Source of the DNA: Paenibacillus polymyxa
Lineage (GTDB): Bacteria; Bacillota; Bacilli; Paenibacillales; Paenibacillaceae
Direction: 5' to 3'
Assembly: GCF_001719045.1 (NCBI RefSeq)
Contig: NZ_CP015423.1
Coordinates: 186,001-250,000 of the forward strand
DNA: 64,000 nucleotides
The notes under the pieces are model-generated. The model saw nothing but the letters and a program-made list of their open reading frames with translations, had not been told where the DNA came from and did not search any database. The position numbers and the translations under genes are program-made. How positions within the stretch are numbered: the stretch's first letter is position 1; the number at the start of each line of letters is the position of its first letter. Of this stretch, positions 53,395 to 61,542 are shown in pieces.

Positions 53395-53510
53395 AACGGC
53401 TACCACCGCTCCCTTGTACGACTTACCGCTATAAGAGCGGTCAGCAATTGAGGTTTGATCCAGAAATAGACCGTATCCTCGCCAGGGCGGTCTATTTCCG
53501 TTTATGGAAA
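53395..53510 (+). ncRNA. possible antitoxin RNA of the type I module
   Basis: Plus-strand hairpins (GGGAACGG/CCGCTCCC, ACCGCT/AGCGGT) lead into AAATAGACCG/CGGTCTATTT, which is antisense to the 3' end of the toxin gene. Convergent overlap of this kind is seen in TxpA/RatA modules. A weak promoter (TTGCCT-17-TAACAT) lies near 53350. Ends are estimates. Confidence 0.4.
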
Positions 53511-53575
53511 GAAAGTATCAGAATCACCAACGTTGCGAATTGAATCATCAACATCAGCGTGTCTTTAACTTCCAT
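53492..53575 (-). CDS. type I toxin, holin-like (TxpA/BsrG-type) small membrane peptide
   Basis: 27 aa: MEVKDTLMLMIQFATLVILI then LSFHKRK, one membrane helix and a basic tail, the exact layout of putative holin-like toxins. Promoter TATAAT at 53641-53646 (minus) with an extended TGG. The ribosome site is closed in the hairpin CTCCC-GGAA-GGGAG just before the ATG, and the gene ends in a stem AAATAGACCG/CGGTCTATTT. Confidence 0.85.
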   Translation of the reverse strand: MEVKDTLMLMIQFATLVILILSFHKRK

Positions 53576-53717
53576 GGCGTCACCTCCCTTCCGGGAGATT
53601 AGCCGACCGCCCTTTATAGCCGTTTTGTCGCACAATCCAGATTATACCACAACCAAGCCCCAGGTAGGTCCCGAGCTTGTTTAATTAATAGAATTCAATT
53701 TTGAACTAGCGTTCTAG

Positions 53718-53987
53718 TTAGTTATAGGGTTCCCAGTTCGGGTCGCGTATATCTTTATCTAAGGCTTTTCTCACAAACTCTATGCATTTTTCTTCGCAAG
53801 CGCCAAATACTTTATAATTTTGCTGGCCCTGTCTTAAAGATACTATGTTTGCCCCTCCATCATAATCCGGATCTGCAAACTGAATACCATCATCTTCCCA
53901 AAAACAAATTTTACAAATATCATAGGTTCCAGGCGGTTCATCGTCTAAGGTTTTGTAACCACAGCAAGGACAAGTATATTTTCCCAC
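53718..53987 (-). CDS. CPCC-family cysteine-rich protein
   Basis: 89 aa starting MGKYTCPCCGYKTLDDEPPG with further Cys in YDICKICFWEDDG and FGACEEKCIEF. The first two Cys pairs probably bind zinc. This family is common in accessory regions and next to toxin genes; a protective role is suspected but not shown. No clear ribosome site; possibly in one transcript with the genes up to 56025. Confidence 0.78.
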   Translation of the reverse strand: MGKYTCPCCGYKTLDDEPPGTYDICKICFWEDDGIQFADPDYDGGANIVSLRQGQQNYKVFGACEEKCIEFVRKALDKDIRDPNWEPYN

Positions 53988-54110
53988 CGCTATAAGACCT
54001 CTCCTTATTATGTATCTATTTTTTTGTTCCGTTAGCTAGTTATGTGATTCCTTCATTACTTGTAATTAAAGGAGATAGGAAGATATCTTTTGGATAAACC
54101 GCTTTAAACA

Positions 54111-54347
54111 TCAATATATCGGTCTGTATATCCTGTCCGTATCTGTATCAATCACGAAACCAACCTCTGTGTCATCTTCAAAACGTAATCGATCAAAATT
54201 ATGAAGTCGACAAAATATATCAGGTAAATCTCTAATATTAAGACTCAGCATTTTTGCTTGTATATACTTTTGATATAGTTCTTCTTGTGTACATAGGGGA
54301 CCAGTAATCAAATTCTGAAAAAAGTAACCTTCAATTTTAATAATCAT
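54111..54347 (-). CDS. hypothetical protein, possible immunity protein
   Basis: 78 aa from ATG 54345-54347 (MIIKIEGYFFQNLITGPL), GGTGATATT upstream; ends TDRIYRPIY. Soluble, aromatic-rich. Position downstream of the 54883 gene suggests immunity; no family recognised. Confidence 0.55.
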   Translation of the reverse strand: MIIKIEGYFFQNLITGPLCTQEELYQKYIQAKMLSLNIRDLPDIFCRLHNFDRLRFEDDTEVGFVIDTDTDRIYRPIY

Positions 54348-54484
54348 AATATCACCACTGGTGGTAACCATTCTTTATAAATTTAGAATACTTACATAAC
54401 AATAGCTCAACTAAAGCGCATGTTAAGTTAACCTTTGTGAACAAGTTAAATCTCCCTTGCTACCACATTTGTTTATGATAGCTT

Positions 54485-54868
54485 CTATTTTTCCGTTAAT
54501 TTATTAAATATCTCTCTATCATTGGAAGTGAAGTCGGAAATCCGTTTCTTTTTCACGTATGTGTTGGTACTTGAATCCAATTTAATGAAGCTATTTTCAC
54601 CAACCACATATACGATATTTTTTTTTATCTTATATGACACAATATTATCAACAGCTTTTTCCAGTGGATCAGCAAGATGATTATAAAGTATTAAAGGGTC
54701 TTGCGGCCCCCCTCTCAAAATTTGAAAAGTCCCGTCACCAAAATATTCTACGGTATCTTTGCCTGATGGGTATTTATACTTCGTATTATCTCCAAAATTC
54801 ACCAGGAAAATTAGAGTAGTAGTTGTAACTAGTATAGCAATCAAGATAATGATGTATCTACGCTTCAT
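54485..54868 (-). CDS. membrane-anchored hypothetical protein, possible immunity protein
   Basis: 127 aa with one amino-terminal helix (YIIILIAILVTTTTLIFLV) and an extracytoplasmic part (KYPSGKDTVEYFGDGTFQIL ...). It starts within about 15 bases of the end of the 54883 gene, so the two are probably co-translated. An anchored, outward-facing partner would suit immunity to a secreted toxin. Confidence 0.55.
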   Translation of the reverse strand: MKRRYIIILIAILVTTTTLIFLVNFGDNTKYKYPSGKDTVEYFGDGTFQILRGGPQDPLILYNHLADPLEKAVDNIVSYKIKKNIVYVVGENSFIKLDSSTNTYVKKKRISDFTSNDREIFNKLTEK

Positions 54869-54882
54869 CTGCAATTCATACC

Positions 54883-56025
54883 TCACTTCCAAGCTTTTCT
54901 TATATCAGTTACTGTAACATACGATGTATACTCATTGAGCGTTCCCCATGATTCCATTAAATTTGTTAGATTGGCCGCAGCCCAACCAAGTTTGTTATCC
55001 CCAGTAAACATTTGTTTAAAATTATATTCGAAATTATATACATCATAATATATTGCAGTAATTTTCCATTGCCCGTGAACGTAATCTCCATTTATTTTAT
55101 AATACATGTTGTGAAAAGCATTATATAAATCTCTATTACTTTCTAGCCCCTCAGATCCATTATATGAAAAACTTTTAACTTTATTAGCTTTAGCTTTTTT
55201 GACTGCGGCATTAACTATGGCGATGTGCTCTTTAGATTTTTTAACTTGCTGCGCCTCGTATGACCATTCGTTAAAGTTTAAATTTCCTGGTTTGTAATCA
55301 AGTGAATGTTTAAGTAAATTGGCTGTGATGTCCCCGTACTTTTTTCGAGCTATAGGAACAGCTACTAATGTAAATGCTTTACGATCAGGATAATGTATTA
55401 CAGTGTCTGTCGAATCTTTTACCTTCTCTACGCCTCGTACCCAAGTCTTTTCTAGTTCTACCATAGGATTTTCAAACGGAAAAGTAATATTTCCTGCATA
55501 TACTAACATATTCTTACTATATGCACCTTCCAGTACTTTTTGCGAGACATCAGACTGATCCTTTTCTCTTGTTTCCTTAGGTTCTAACTGAGGACTGTAT
55601 TGAATTTTTCCCAATTGATCTTCTTTTTGTTTTAGAACAAGTTCAAACTCAAGGATCTCTTTACTGGTATCAATCTGTTCTTGATACTTAACTACATAAG
55701 CGTGTGTAAACGTAATATCTCGGATTGTGTTTTCATTTCTAACGATTTGGATATTACATTTGCGATAGTAATCCTCACTATCAGGTTTATATTCTGTGTT
55801 TGCCCATGTATACAGCATGTTGGAATTATCCGCATTGTCTATAACTGAAGGAAGCGAATGAAGCGGAATTTTGCTTCGAATATGTAGCGAATGAGCCAAG
55901 TTTGTAGACTTAGCTGAAAGGTTTATGGAACTATTATTCTTATAAGTAAAGCCAGTGATTTCACCTTTTACAAACTCAATTGGCTCACCACCGGATTTGC
56001 GTTCTATTCTTAATGAAATACTCAT
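54883..56025 (-). CDS. large protein, possible secreted effector or phage-like protein
   Basis: 380 aa from ATG 56023-56025 (MSISLRIERKSGGEPIEFVK) behind AAAGGAG. The first 150 residues resemble a beta-rich tube-like domain of proteins annotated as membrane-associated protease 1 (FVKGEITGFTYKN ... FELVLKQKEDQLG). The C-terminal 200 residues end GWAAANLTNLMESWGTLNEY then DIRKAWK and look like a separate domain. No signal peptide. The two-part layout with small genes behind it suggests a toxin/immunity unit; this is a guess. Confidence 0.5.
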   Translation of the reverse strand: MSISLRIERKSGGEPIEFVKGEITGFTYKNNSSINLSAKSTNLAHSLHIRSKIPLHSLPSVIDNADNSNMLYTWANTEYKPDSEDYYRKCNIQIVRNENTIRDITFTHAYVVKYQEQIDTSKEILEFELVLKQKEDQLGKIQYSPQLEPKETREKDQSDVSQKVLEGAYSKNMLVYAGNITFPFENPMVELEKTWVRGVEKVKDSTDTVIHYPDRKAFTLVAVPIARKKYGDITANLLKHSLDYKPGNLNFNEWSYEAQQVKKSKEHIAIVNAAVKKAKANKVKSFSYNGSEGLESNRDLYNAFHNMYYKINGDYVHGQWKITAIYYDVYNFEYNFKQMFTGDNKLGWAAANLTNLMESWGTLNEYTSYVTVTDIRKAWK

Positions 56026-56237
56026 TAAAATAATCTCCTTTGTTAATTTAATCTGGTTTTGTAGGAAAAATTTATGAAAACTAATTTCCAAATATTAATA
56101 TATACGAAAAATATTAAATAGTAAACATATTTTCAACGTGGTAAAGGACGACAATTGAGTTTCGTAACCTCGGCAAATTATATGAAGAAGCTAAAACGAA
56201 ATATAATCCAGCCTAACACAGGCCTGTTAAAAACGAT

Positions 56238-56276
56238 AAAAGCTCTGCCGACCAATTAAGGTTAGCAGAGCTTTTA
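56238..56276 (-). repeat. repeated terminator hairpin, copy 3
   Basis: On the minus strand AAAAGCTCTGCTAACC-TTAATT-GGTCGGCAGAGCTTTT, three bases after the 56279 stop; serves as its terminator. Confidence 0.85.
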
Positions 56277-56278
56277 AT

Positions 56279-57325
56279 TTATTTAGAGTATTCACTTACT
56301 TCAAATGTTAGGATACGATCAAACAGCATATAATCCTTACGGCTGCTGAATGGGCCTTTATTGTTATCGTGCTTGTTAATAGCATATGAAGCAGATCCTG
56401 AACCTGCCTGTTTGCCCTCATACCATGAAATGAAGTCATTGACCTCTTTCATGCTCAGGTCGAATTCTTTCTCCAAACCAGTTGTCATGGTGACTACCAG
56501 AATGGCACGGTTGCCTGAAGGTTGTTCAGGATCAGGTTGTTCGCCTCCACCTCCTTGTGGAGTGGCAGAAGCCTCATTTGAGTATTCAGAATCGACGCCA
56601 TTCACTTTAGCACTGACCACAAAATAATATTTTGTTCCGTTGGTCAGGCCGGGGATAACGAAGTTGCCGTATACATCTTTAGTAGCTGTGGCGGTTTCAG
56701 TGTATTTGCCTGATTCTGTTCCGTACTTGACTGTATAGCTTTCTGCGTTCTCAATTTTATCCCATTTTAAAGTAACCTGACTGTCTCCAGCTGTTGCTTT
56801 GAGATTAGTGGCAGTATTAACATCCAACAATTTTCCATTTTTATCAATATCGATTGCATCCAAATCATAGACACCGGAAAACTGTGGAACAGTAATTGTT
56901 ACATTATGCCTTCCTTCTGATAGTCCTGTTTTTTCAAATGTTAGATTTTGTCTTGAAAACGGTCCACTTTGAGAAAAAACTTCATTAACATTATCTATTG
57001 TAATCTGCACATTATTTGGCCTATCTGGATATCTTGTACCAATTAGTCTCAGTTTTGTTCCATAGAATGAGAACTTAATCTGCGCTCCTGATTGGCTCGT
57101 CCATTTTGAAGTGCTGTTGTATTCATCCCCAGAATAATCATCTACCCACGATCCAAGGTACTTAATACTCTTATTCCCATCATCATAACGTTCCCATCCT
57201 TCTTCTCGTTCAGCAAGCCTTTGTCCTACTGAAGCTGCGTAAGAACTTGAGTTAAAAAACGTGATCATTACAAACAAAAGAACTCCGAACAAAATACCAA
57301 ATTTTTTTGTAAAACGAATACTCAC
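56279..57325 (-). CDS. secreted multidomain carbohydrate-binding-like protein
   Basis: Signal peptide (FGILFGVLLFVMITFFNSSS then YAA-S), a beta-sandwich domain that looks carbohydrate-binding (WERYDDGNKSIKYLGSW ... YDLDAIDID), a fibronectin type III domain (ATNLKATAGDSQVTLKWDKI ... GTKYYFVVSAKV), a Gly/Pro linker and a 72-residue C-terminal domain from RAILVVTMTTGLEKEFDL to ILTFEVSEYSK shared with 58165. GTG start 57323-57325 behind GGGGG. 348 aa. Confidence 0.8.
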   Translation of the reverse strand: MSIRFTKKFGILFGVLLFVMITFFNSSSYAASVGQRLAEREEGWERYDDGNKSIKYLGSWVDDYSGDEYNSTSKWTSQSGAQIKFSFYGTKLRLIGTRYPDRPNNVQITIDNVNEVFSQSGPFSRQNLTFEKTGLSEGRHNVTITVPQFSGVYDLDAIDIDKNGKLLDVNTATNLKATAGDSQVTLKWDKIENAESYTVKYGTESGKYTETATATKDVYGNFVIPGLTNGTKYYFVVSAKVNGVDSEYSNEASATPQGGGGEQPDPEQPSGNRAILVVTMTTGLEKEFDLSMKEVNDFISWYEGKQAGSGSASYAINKHDNNKGPFSSRKDYMLFDRILTFEVSEYSK

Positions 57326-57454
57326 AAATATTCCCCCTAAGTAATCTCTATAACAGATACTACGGTAATATATTCCTCGAATCATGTCTAAACATAAACT
57401 TGCTAATCTATAAATATGTTCTATATTCTTGCATATTTATTTTTTATTGGATAT

Positions 57455-57493
57455 TAAAAATGACTCATGCCAGCTTCTATACTGGTTGAGTCC
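57455..57493 (-). terminator. terminator of the nuclease gene
   Basis: GACTC..CCAG and CTGG..GAGTC form the stem, then ATTTTTAAT on the minus strand. Confidence 0.65.
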
Positions 57494-57499
57494 TTATCT

Positions 57500-57928
57500 T
57501 TATTTCACTATGAATCTTACCTTAGTTCCGTCTGCATATTTATCTAACTGATGACTTACCCATGATCCTGCTCCCCGGTTATCACTAGGCGTTATGTATC
57601 GGATATCAGCACCTGCACCGCCTTCTGCACACATTGCCATCGGCCATTCATCGCGGTCATATCCTTTTTTCGTCGGATAGCCCTTGAGCGACTCCTTCCT
57701 ATTTTCCTCGGCTCCATCCCTGTCAATCGTGCATACTGCGGAATGTCCGGCTGCAATGGCATCTCTAATATGTCCCCCTGTTTCAGGGTAGCGTGAACTT
57801 GGAAACTCCAACGTATACCCAGCTACTGCTTGTTGACTGATTACTGCCGGTTCAGCATAAACACCTTGAACAGAAAAAATAGCTGCCAACAAAAATACGA
57901 TTAATCCTTTTGCGATTCCTTTTATCAT
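57500..57928 (-). CDS. secreted NucA/NucB-family DNase
   Basis: Signal peptide ([20 protein letters not shown]) and the family core: [20 protein letters not shown] and [14 protein letters not shown], with the DRDE acidic and Asn-Arg residues used for catalysis. 142 aa, normal. Extracellular NucB-type DNases act in sporulation and biofilm dispersal. GGAGGTGTCAT precedes the ATG. Confidence 0.9.
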   Translation of the reverse strand: MIKGIAKGLIVFLLAAIFSVQGVYAEPAVISQQAVAGYTLEFPSSRYPETGGHIRDAIAAGHSAVCTIDRDGAEENRKESLKGYPTKKGYDRDEWPMAMCAEGGAGADIRYITPSDNRGAGSWVSHQLDKYADGTKVRFIVK

Positions 57929-58164
57929 ATGACACCTCCATAGTATTTAATCTTCTCAATACTATATTGGGAGAAATGTCGAAGTATCGCGTATATTGTC
58001 ACATAATAAAAAGAACTCATACCAGTTTTCGGGCAGAGCTCATTACTCCAGAAATTAAAAACCACATTTAAACTTATTTTTGTATATATAGACATTAATG
58101 TTTAGACATCCCTTTTTCAATTTTGTATGATTACTGAGCAAATAAACAAAAAGGGGACTTATAC

Positions 58165-58953
58165 ATGAAAAGAAAGCTCAATTTAATTTTATGCTTCACT
58201 TTACTTATTACTATTTTTCTCCCATTGTCATCAGTGAGTGCCTATACTGGAGGGTATGCCAACGGAAAAAATGTAGTTGCAATGGTACCTGATACTTATT
58301 TTATAGGAAGACCGCATGTAAGCAAAGCAAATACAACGCTTATAACAGATAACAATGAAGAAACAAGCTACTTACTTCCTAAAGATAAGATGATTATGAT
58401 TGATTTAGGTACAGATAGAACTATTGATTCATATAAGCTTAAAAGTGATTATAAAAGTTTAAGAATTAGTTTCTACGACCGAGACACAGGCTATATAGAC
58501 CAATTAGAAACCAACGTTGGTAATGGAGAACTGACGAAGCTTCCAAATGAAAAATTGTTAGAACGTGTTAGATTTGTCACTTTGTATACGCTTAGTGGCG
58601 AAGACATTAATATTAGCGAATTCGACTTCTTTTATAGTAAAGATCCAGGGTCAACTCCAGATCCTACACCTACACCCGACCCCACACCTACTCCGGGCCC
58701 AGAACAGCCAACCGGTGAACGCGCAATCTTAGTTGTCACTATGGATACTGGTCTTGAAAAAGAGTTTGACCTGAGTATGAAAGAAGTTAATGATTTTATT
58801 GCATGGTATGAGGCTAAACAAGCGGGTTCAGGCACAGCTTCTTATGCAATTAATAAACATAAAAATAACATAGGCCCTTTTAGCAGTCGCAATGATTACG
58901 TAATATTCAATAAAATCCTTACATTTGAAGTAAGCGAATACTCAACTAAATAA
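58165..58953 (+). CDS. secreted protein sharing the C-terminal domain of the 56279 product
   Basis: Signal peptide (NLILCFTLLITIFLPLSSVS, then AY), a 130-residue beta-rich domain (TSYLLPKDKMIMIDLGTDRT), discoidin-like in shape, a TPDPTPTPDPTPTPG linker, and the 72-residue C-terminal domain RAILVVTMDTGLEKEFDL to ILTFEVSEYSTK. Only that last domain is shared with the 56279 product. AAAGGGGACTTATAC precedes the ATG. Confidence 0.78.
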   Translation: MKRKLNLILCFTLLITIFLPLSSVSAYTGGYANGKNVVAMVPDTYFIGRPHVSKANTTLITDNNEETSYLLPKDKMIMIDLGTDRTIDSYKLKSDYKSLRISFYDRDTGYIDQLETNVGNGELTKLPNEKLLERVRFVTLYTLSGEDINISEFDFFYSKDPGSTPDPTPTPDPTPTPGPEQPTGERAILVVTMDTGLEKEFDLSMKEVNDFIAWYEAKQAGSGTASYAINKHKNNIGPFSSRNDYVIFNKILTFEVSEYSTK

Positions 58954-58961
58954 ACAGTACG

Positions 58962-59001
58962 AAGGACTCCATTCTGGCTACATACCAGTGGAGTCCTTTT
59001 T
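58962..59001 (+). terminator. terminator of the 58165 gene
   Basis: AAGGACTCCA and TGGAGTCCTT with an inner CTGG/CCAG, then TTTTT. It overlaps the 3' end of the convergent gene at 58978. Confidence 0.8.
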
Positions 59002-59211
59002 CACATCTACTCTAAATTCAAATTGATTCCGTATGTAATACACCCCAGCAATCTTAACCGAATCAGGCGAAAACTTTTCTATAGTGCCACCATAGTCTAT
59101 AACCGATATAAAATCCTCACCTAACGGCTGTACAACATATACTCTCACCTGGCTTAATGCAGCTGCAAATAGTTCGATATCCGACTTTAATACTTTATAT
59201 GTATGGTTCAT
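58978..59211 (-). CDS. 77-aa protein, paralogue of the 64-aa protein at 45486
   Basis: MNHTYKVLKSDIELFAAALS then QVRVYVVQPLGEDFISVIDY; GAGGTGATAGC upstream. Longer than its paralogue by a C-terminal tail (FRVDVKKDSTGM). Soluble, no motif recognised. Both copies lie beside members of the shared C-terminal-domain family. Confidence 0.65.
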   Translation of the reverse strand: MNHTYKVLKSDIELFAAALSQVRVYVVQPLGEDFISVIDYGGTIEKFSPDSVKIAGVYYIRNQFEFRVDVKKDSTGM

Positions 59212-59259
59212 GCTATCACCTCAGTAATTCATTCGGCGCATGGTGGTAAATTCCTGCAA

Positions 59260-59303
59260 GTAAAAAATTCCCCGCCAAGCAATTAAGGTTAGCGGGGAAT
59301 TTA
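59260..59303 (-). terminator. terminator of the AimR/AimP-like unit, same loop as the repeated hairpins
   Basis: AATTCCCCGCTAACC-TTAATTG-CTTGGCGGGGAATT then TTTTTTA on the minus strand. The loop and inner stem (AACCTTAATTG) match the repeats at 43203, 44871 and 56238 while the outer stem differs. Confidence 0.8.
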
Positions 59304-59314
59304 TTTGCTTACGC

Positions 59315-59437
59315 TTAAGCCCCTCCTTGTTGATCGAAAAGTACGATATTCTGATGGTGGCTATGAGTCTGAGCAGGTATAGTCACGATAAACAAAAAAC
59401 TAGCTGCGACAATCAATAGCGCCATTTTTCTTAACAT
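59315..59437 (-). CDS. AimP/Phr-like signalling pro-peptide
   Basis: 40 aa: MLRKMALLIVAASFLFIVTI is a signal peptide, followed by PAQTHSHHQNIVLFDQQGGA. It overlaps the end of the receptor gene by 38 bases, and AAAGGGTG is the likely ribosome site. In arbitrium and Phr systems the mature peptide is cut from the C-terminus after export; AimP peptides end in Gly-Ala, as does DQQGGA here. The mature length is unknown. Confidence 0.75.
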   Translation of the reverse strand: MLRKMALLIVAASFLFIVTIPAQTHSHHQNIVLFDQQGGA

Positions 59438-60815
59438 CAGCTATCCACACCCTTTCAATAAATTCTAAATATGCTGCCTTGGTTTCGGATACTGCATAAG
59501 CTCGATAACGCTCAAACAACACCATACATTTTATAAAATAAGTCTCATTATTTAGTGTATGATAACTTACCATTGAATACATCAAGTATTTGAAGCCATC
59601 GTCGTATGTACCTCGATATAAATGATAATAAGCTAATTCATAACTCAAACGTGCATACTGTTCTGGTATAACTTGTTTCGTATATATGTCATTAGATTGC
59701 GGAAATTGCAAAAGTGAATTAACATCCGTTTCAAAACGCTGAAGTATATCACTTACGTCTATCTGGTATCGGTTTGCCGTCATCATAATGTTCAACAGTT
59801 GGGCAACTTTATCTTGTTCAGATGTATCTGATGGTGCACCAATGTATTCAACATAATCATATAAGGCGTTTATATCTCCAGATAAAAGCTTATTTGCGAC
59901 AGCGTTAGCTTGCGCCCAACCTTTGAATAAATTAATCCAATATAGTGTATCCTCGTCCATCTCTCTAACCCACTCTAAATCCGCATAGGCGTATGTATAT
60001 TGTAGAGCTTGCTGATAATCGCCTTTGGCTTCACAGACACCTGCACACAGCAGGTCAGCATAAGAAATGTACACAAACAGAGGACGCGTTAGCTTGTTAG
60101 TAGATTCACATTCCCGACTCTTGTGTTCGTGTTTCAAATTATATTGAATTTCCGCTTTAGCTCTCATTAATTTAGCTATTTCGTCAACCTTGTCCCATTT
60201 ACGCAAAGACCTGTACACATTAGCCAAATCCTTTAACGCATCAAGTTGTTCTAAATCATCTAGGCGCTCGACATAAGGCTCAAATAGTATAGCTGCCTTG
60301 TGATTGCGGCTTTGATCGTCTCCAACTTGAATCGTAAATATACGATATTGACAGACTGCCAATCGTTCTGAATGTTGATATTTCTCCGCTTCAGCTACCC
60401 CCTCATAGAGCAGCAATGCAGCCGCATGTCGTTCCTGCGACAACAATTCTTCTGCAATGTCAAATAGTTTGGGCGAATACAGTAGATTGTCCATGATAGC
60501 TCCCACCACTCGACGGATCGCATCCAACTTGTCCAAGTCCGCACAGCGAAACAAAAATGGCTCGATTCGCCTCATATTTGGAGGATGTTCGATGATGTAA
60601 TTTTCCACGAACAAGTCGTAAAAATGGCCTTCTGGCAAACCCATAGCCTCAGTAATTCGATCCAGTTGTTTAATAGACAAAGGCTTATTTCCTGTTACAA
60701 TAGCACTTACTGCTCCCCTATTCATATCCGCAATATGACCAAATTGTGTTAAACTCAATCCTTCTTGTTGTAGGTATCTGTCTAATTCTGCTCTAATCGT
60801 AGGTGTATGCTTCAT
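59400..60815 (-). CDS. AimR-like peptide-responsive HTH-TPR regulator
   Basis: 471 aa. An amino-terminal HTH (residues 5-60: LDRYLQQEGLSLTQFGHIAD, then RGAVSAIVTGNKPLSIKQL) and about 400 residues of TPR-like helical repeats (AALLLYEGVAEAEKYQHSER, ALQYTYAYADLEWVREMDED and others). This is the AimR/Rap-Rgg type layout, with a small exported peptide gene overlapping its end. Arbitrium-like receptors of this type have been described in P. polymyxa. GGAAGGTGG before ATG 60813-60815 fixes the start. Confidence 0.82.
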   Translation of the reverse strand: MKHTPTIRAELDRYLQQEGLSLTQFGHIADMNRGAVSAIVTGNKPLSIKQLDRITEAMGLPEGHFYDLFVENYIIEHPPNMRRIEPFLFRCADLDKLDAIRRVVGAIMDNLLYSPKLFDIAEELLSQERHAAALLLYEGVAEAEKYQHSERLAVCQYRIFTIQVGDDQSRNHKAAILFEPYVERLDDLEQLDALKDLANVYRSLRKWDKVDEIAKLMRAKAEIQYNLKHEHKSRECESTNKLTRPLFVYISYADLLCAGVCEAKGDYQQALQYTYAYADLEWVREMDEDTLYWINLFKGWAQANAVANKLLSGDINALYDYVEYIGAPSDTSEQDKVAQLLNIMMTANRYQIDVSDILQRFETDVNSLLQFPQSNDIYTKQVIPEQYARLSYELAYYHLYRGTYDDGFKYLMYSMVSYHTLNNETYFIKCMVLFERYRAYAVSETKAAYLEFIERVWIADVKKNGAIDCRS

Positions 60816-60953
60816 ATCATATCCACCTTCCACACAGAAATTCCAAAACTTTTTATTATTGCATTCTATTGTTGTCCATAATTTAGCAGTTGTCAATAAG
60901 TTTTGAAATATATGTCATGCAATACTTAAATGAAATATGTATTTTCGAATATT

Positions 60954-61015
60954 AATGGTTTGTTACCATTTTGTTAATAATAATGTACATTTTATTCCTT
61001 TTTCTGTGGTATGAT
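60954..61015. promoter_or_regulatory. palindromes between the AimR-like gene and the divergent secreted-protein gene
   Basis: AATGGT-TTGTT-ACCATT (60954-60970) and AATGTACATT (60982-60991). The second overlaps the expected -35 of a plus-strand promoter with TATGAT at 61010-61015. Candidate operators for the AimR-like protein. Confidence 0.4.
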
Positions 61016-61058
61016 TGGTTAGTAGTACAAATTATACCATTCGAGAGGACGGTTTTTG

Positions 61059-61517
61059 ATGAACTTTAAAAACACAGCAATTATCCTTACAAGTGCTTTG
61101 GCTCTAATGGCAGTAGCTCCTGTAGCTGCTTCTGCCGCACCAGTTACGGGGGTTACATTCTCGAAGGATCACGGAGGTATAGTTATCCAAAAAACTGGTC
61201 CAGAGACACATGAGGTTCTTGGTGGGACAAGTCCGTTGATGGAATTTACTGTTGAAAAAGGTTATGGGCACGTAAGTATTAAAGTGAAGAATACAGGGAC
61301 ATCAACAATTACGTGGAGCTTGGTGCATAAAGATTCTGGGAGACAGTACATTACAAAGACCGTAGGCAAAAGAGACACATTACCATGGGATAGTCTCAAT
61401 TCATTCCCAAATGGAATGCCTTCAGGAAAATACGAAGTTCAATTCAGAGCCAACGGAGACAGAGTTGAAGGCGAAGCTTGGGCTATTACTGGTCAGTACC
61501 CATCAGACATTAGCTAA
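61059..61517 (+). CDS. secreted hypothetical protein
   Basis: Signal peptide MNFKNTAIILTSALALMAVA with cleavage near ASA-AP. The mature 125 residues are beta-rich (VSIKVKNTGTSTITWSLVHK, GKYEVQFRANGDRVEGEAWA), like a small immunoglobulin-type fold. Divergent from the AimR-like gene and a natural candidate for its target. GAGAGGACGG precedes ATG 61059. Confidence 0.7.
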   Translation: MNFKNTAIILTSALALMAVAPVAASAAPVTGVTFSKDHGGIVIQKTGPETHEVLGGTSPLMEFTVEKGYGHVSIKVKNTGTSTITWSLVHKDSGRQYITKTVGKRDTLPWDSLNSFPNGMPSGKYEVQFRANGDRVEGEAWAITGQYPSDIS

Positions 61518-61542
61518 CCGTTACTACAAACAGGGGAGCGTC

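Noticed and set aside
61411..61542. Amino-terminal extension of the bacteriocin-like peptide gene
   Set aside because: It overlaps the end of the secreted-protein gene in another frame and has no ribosome site.
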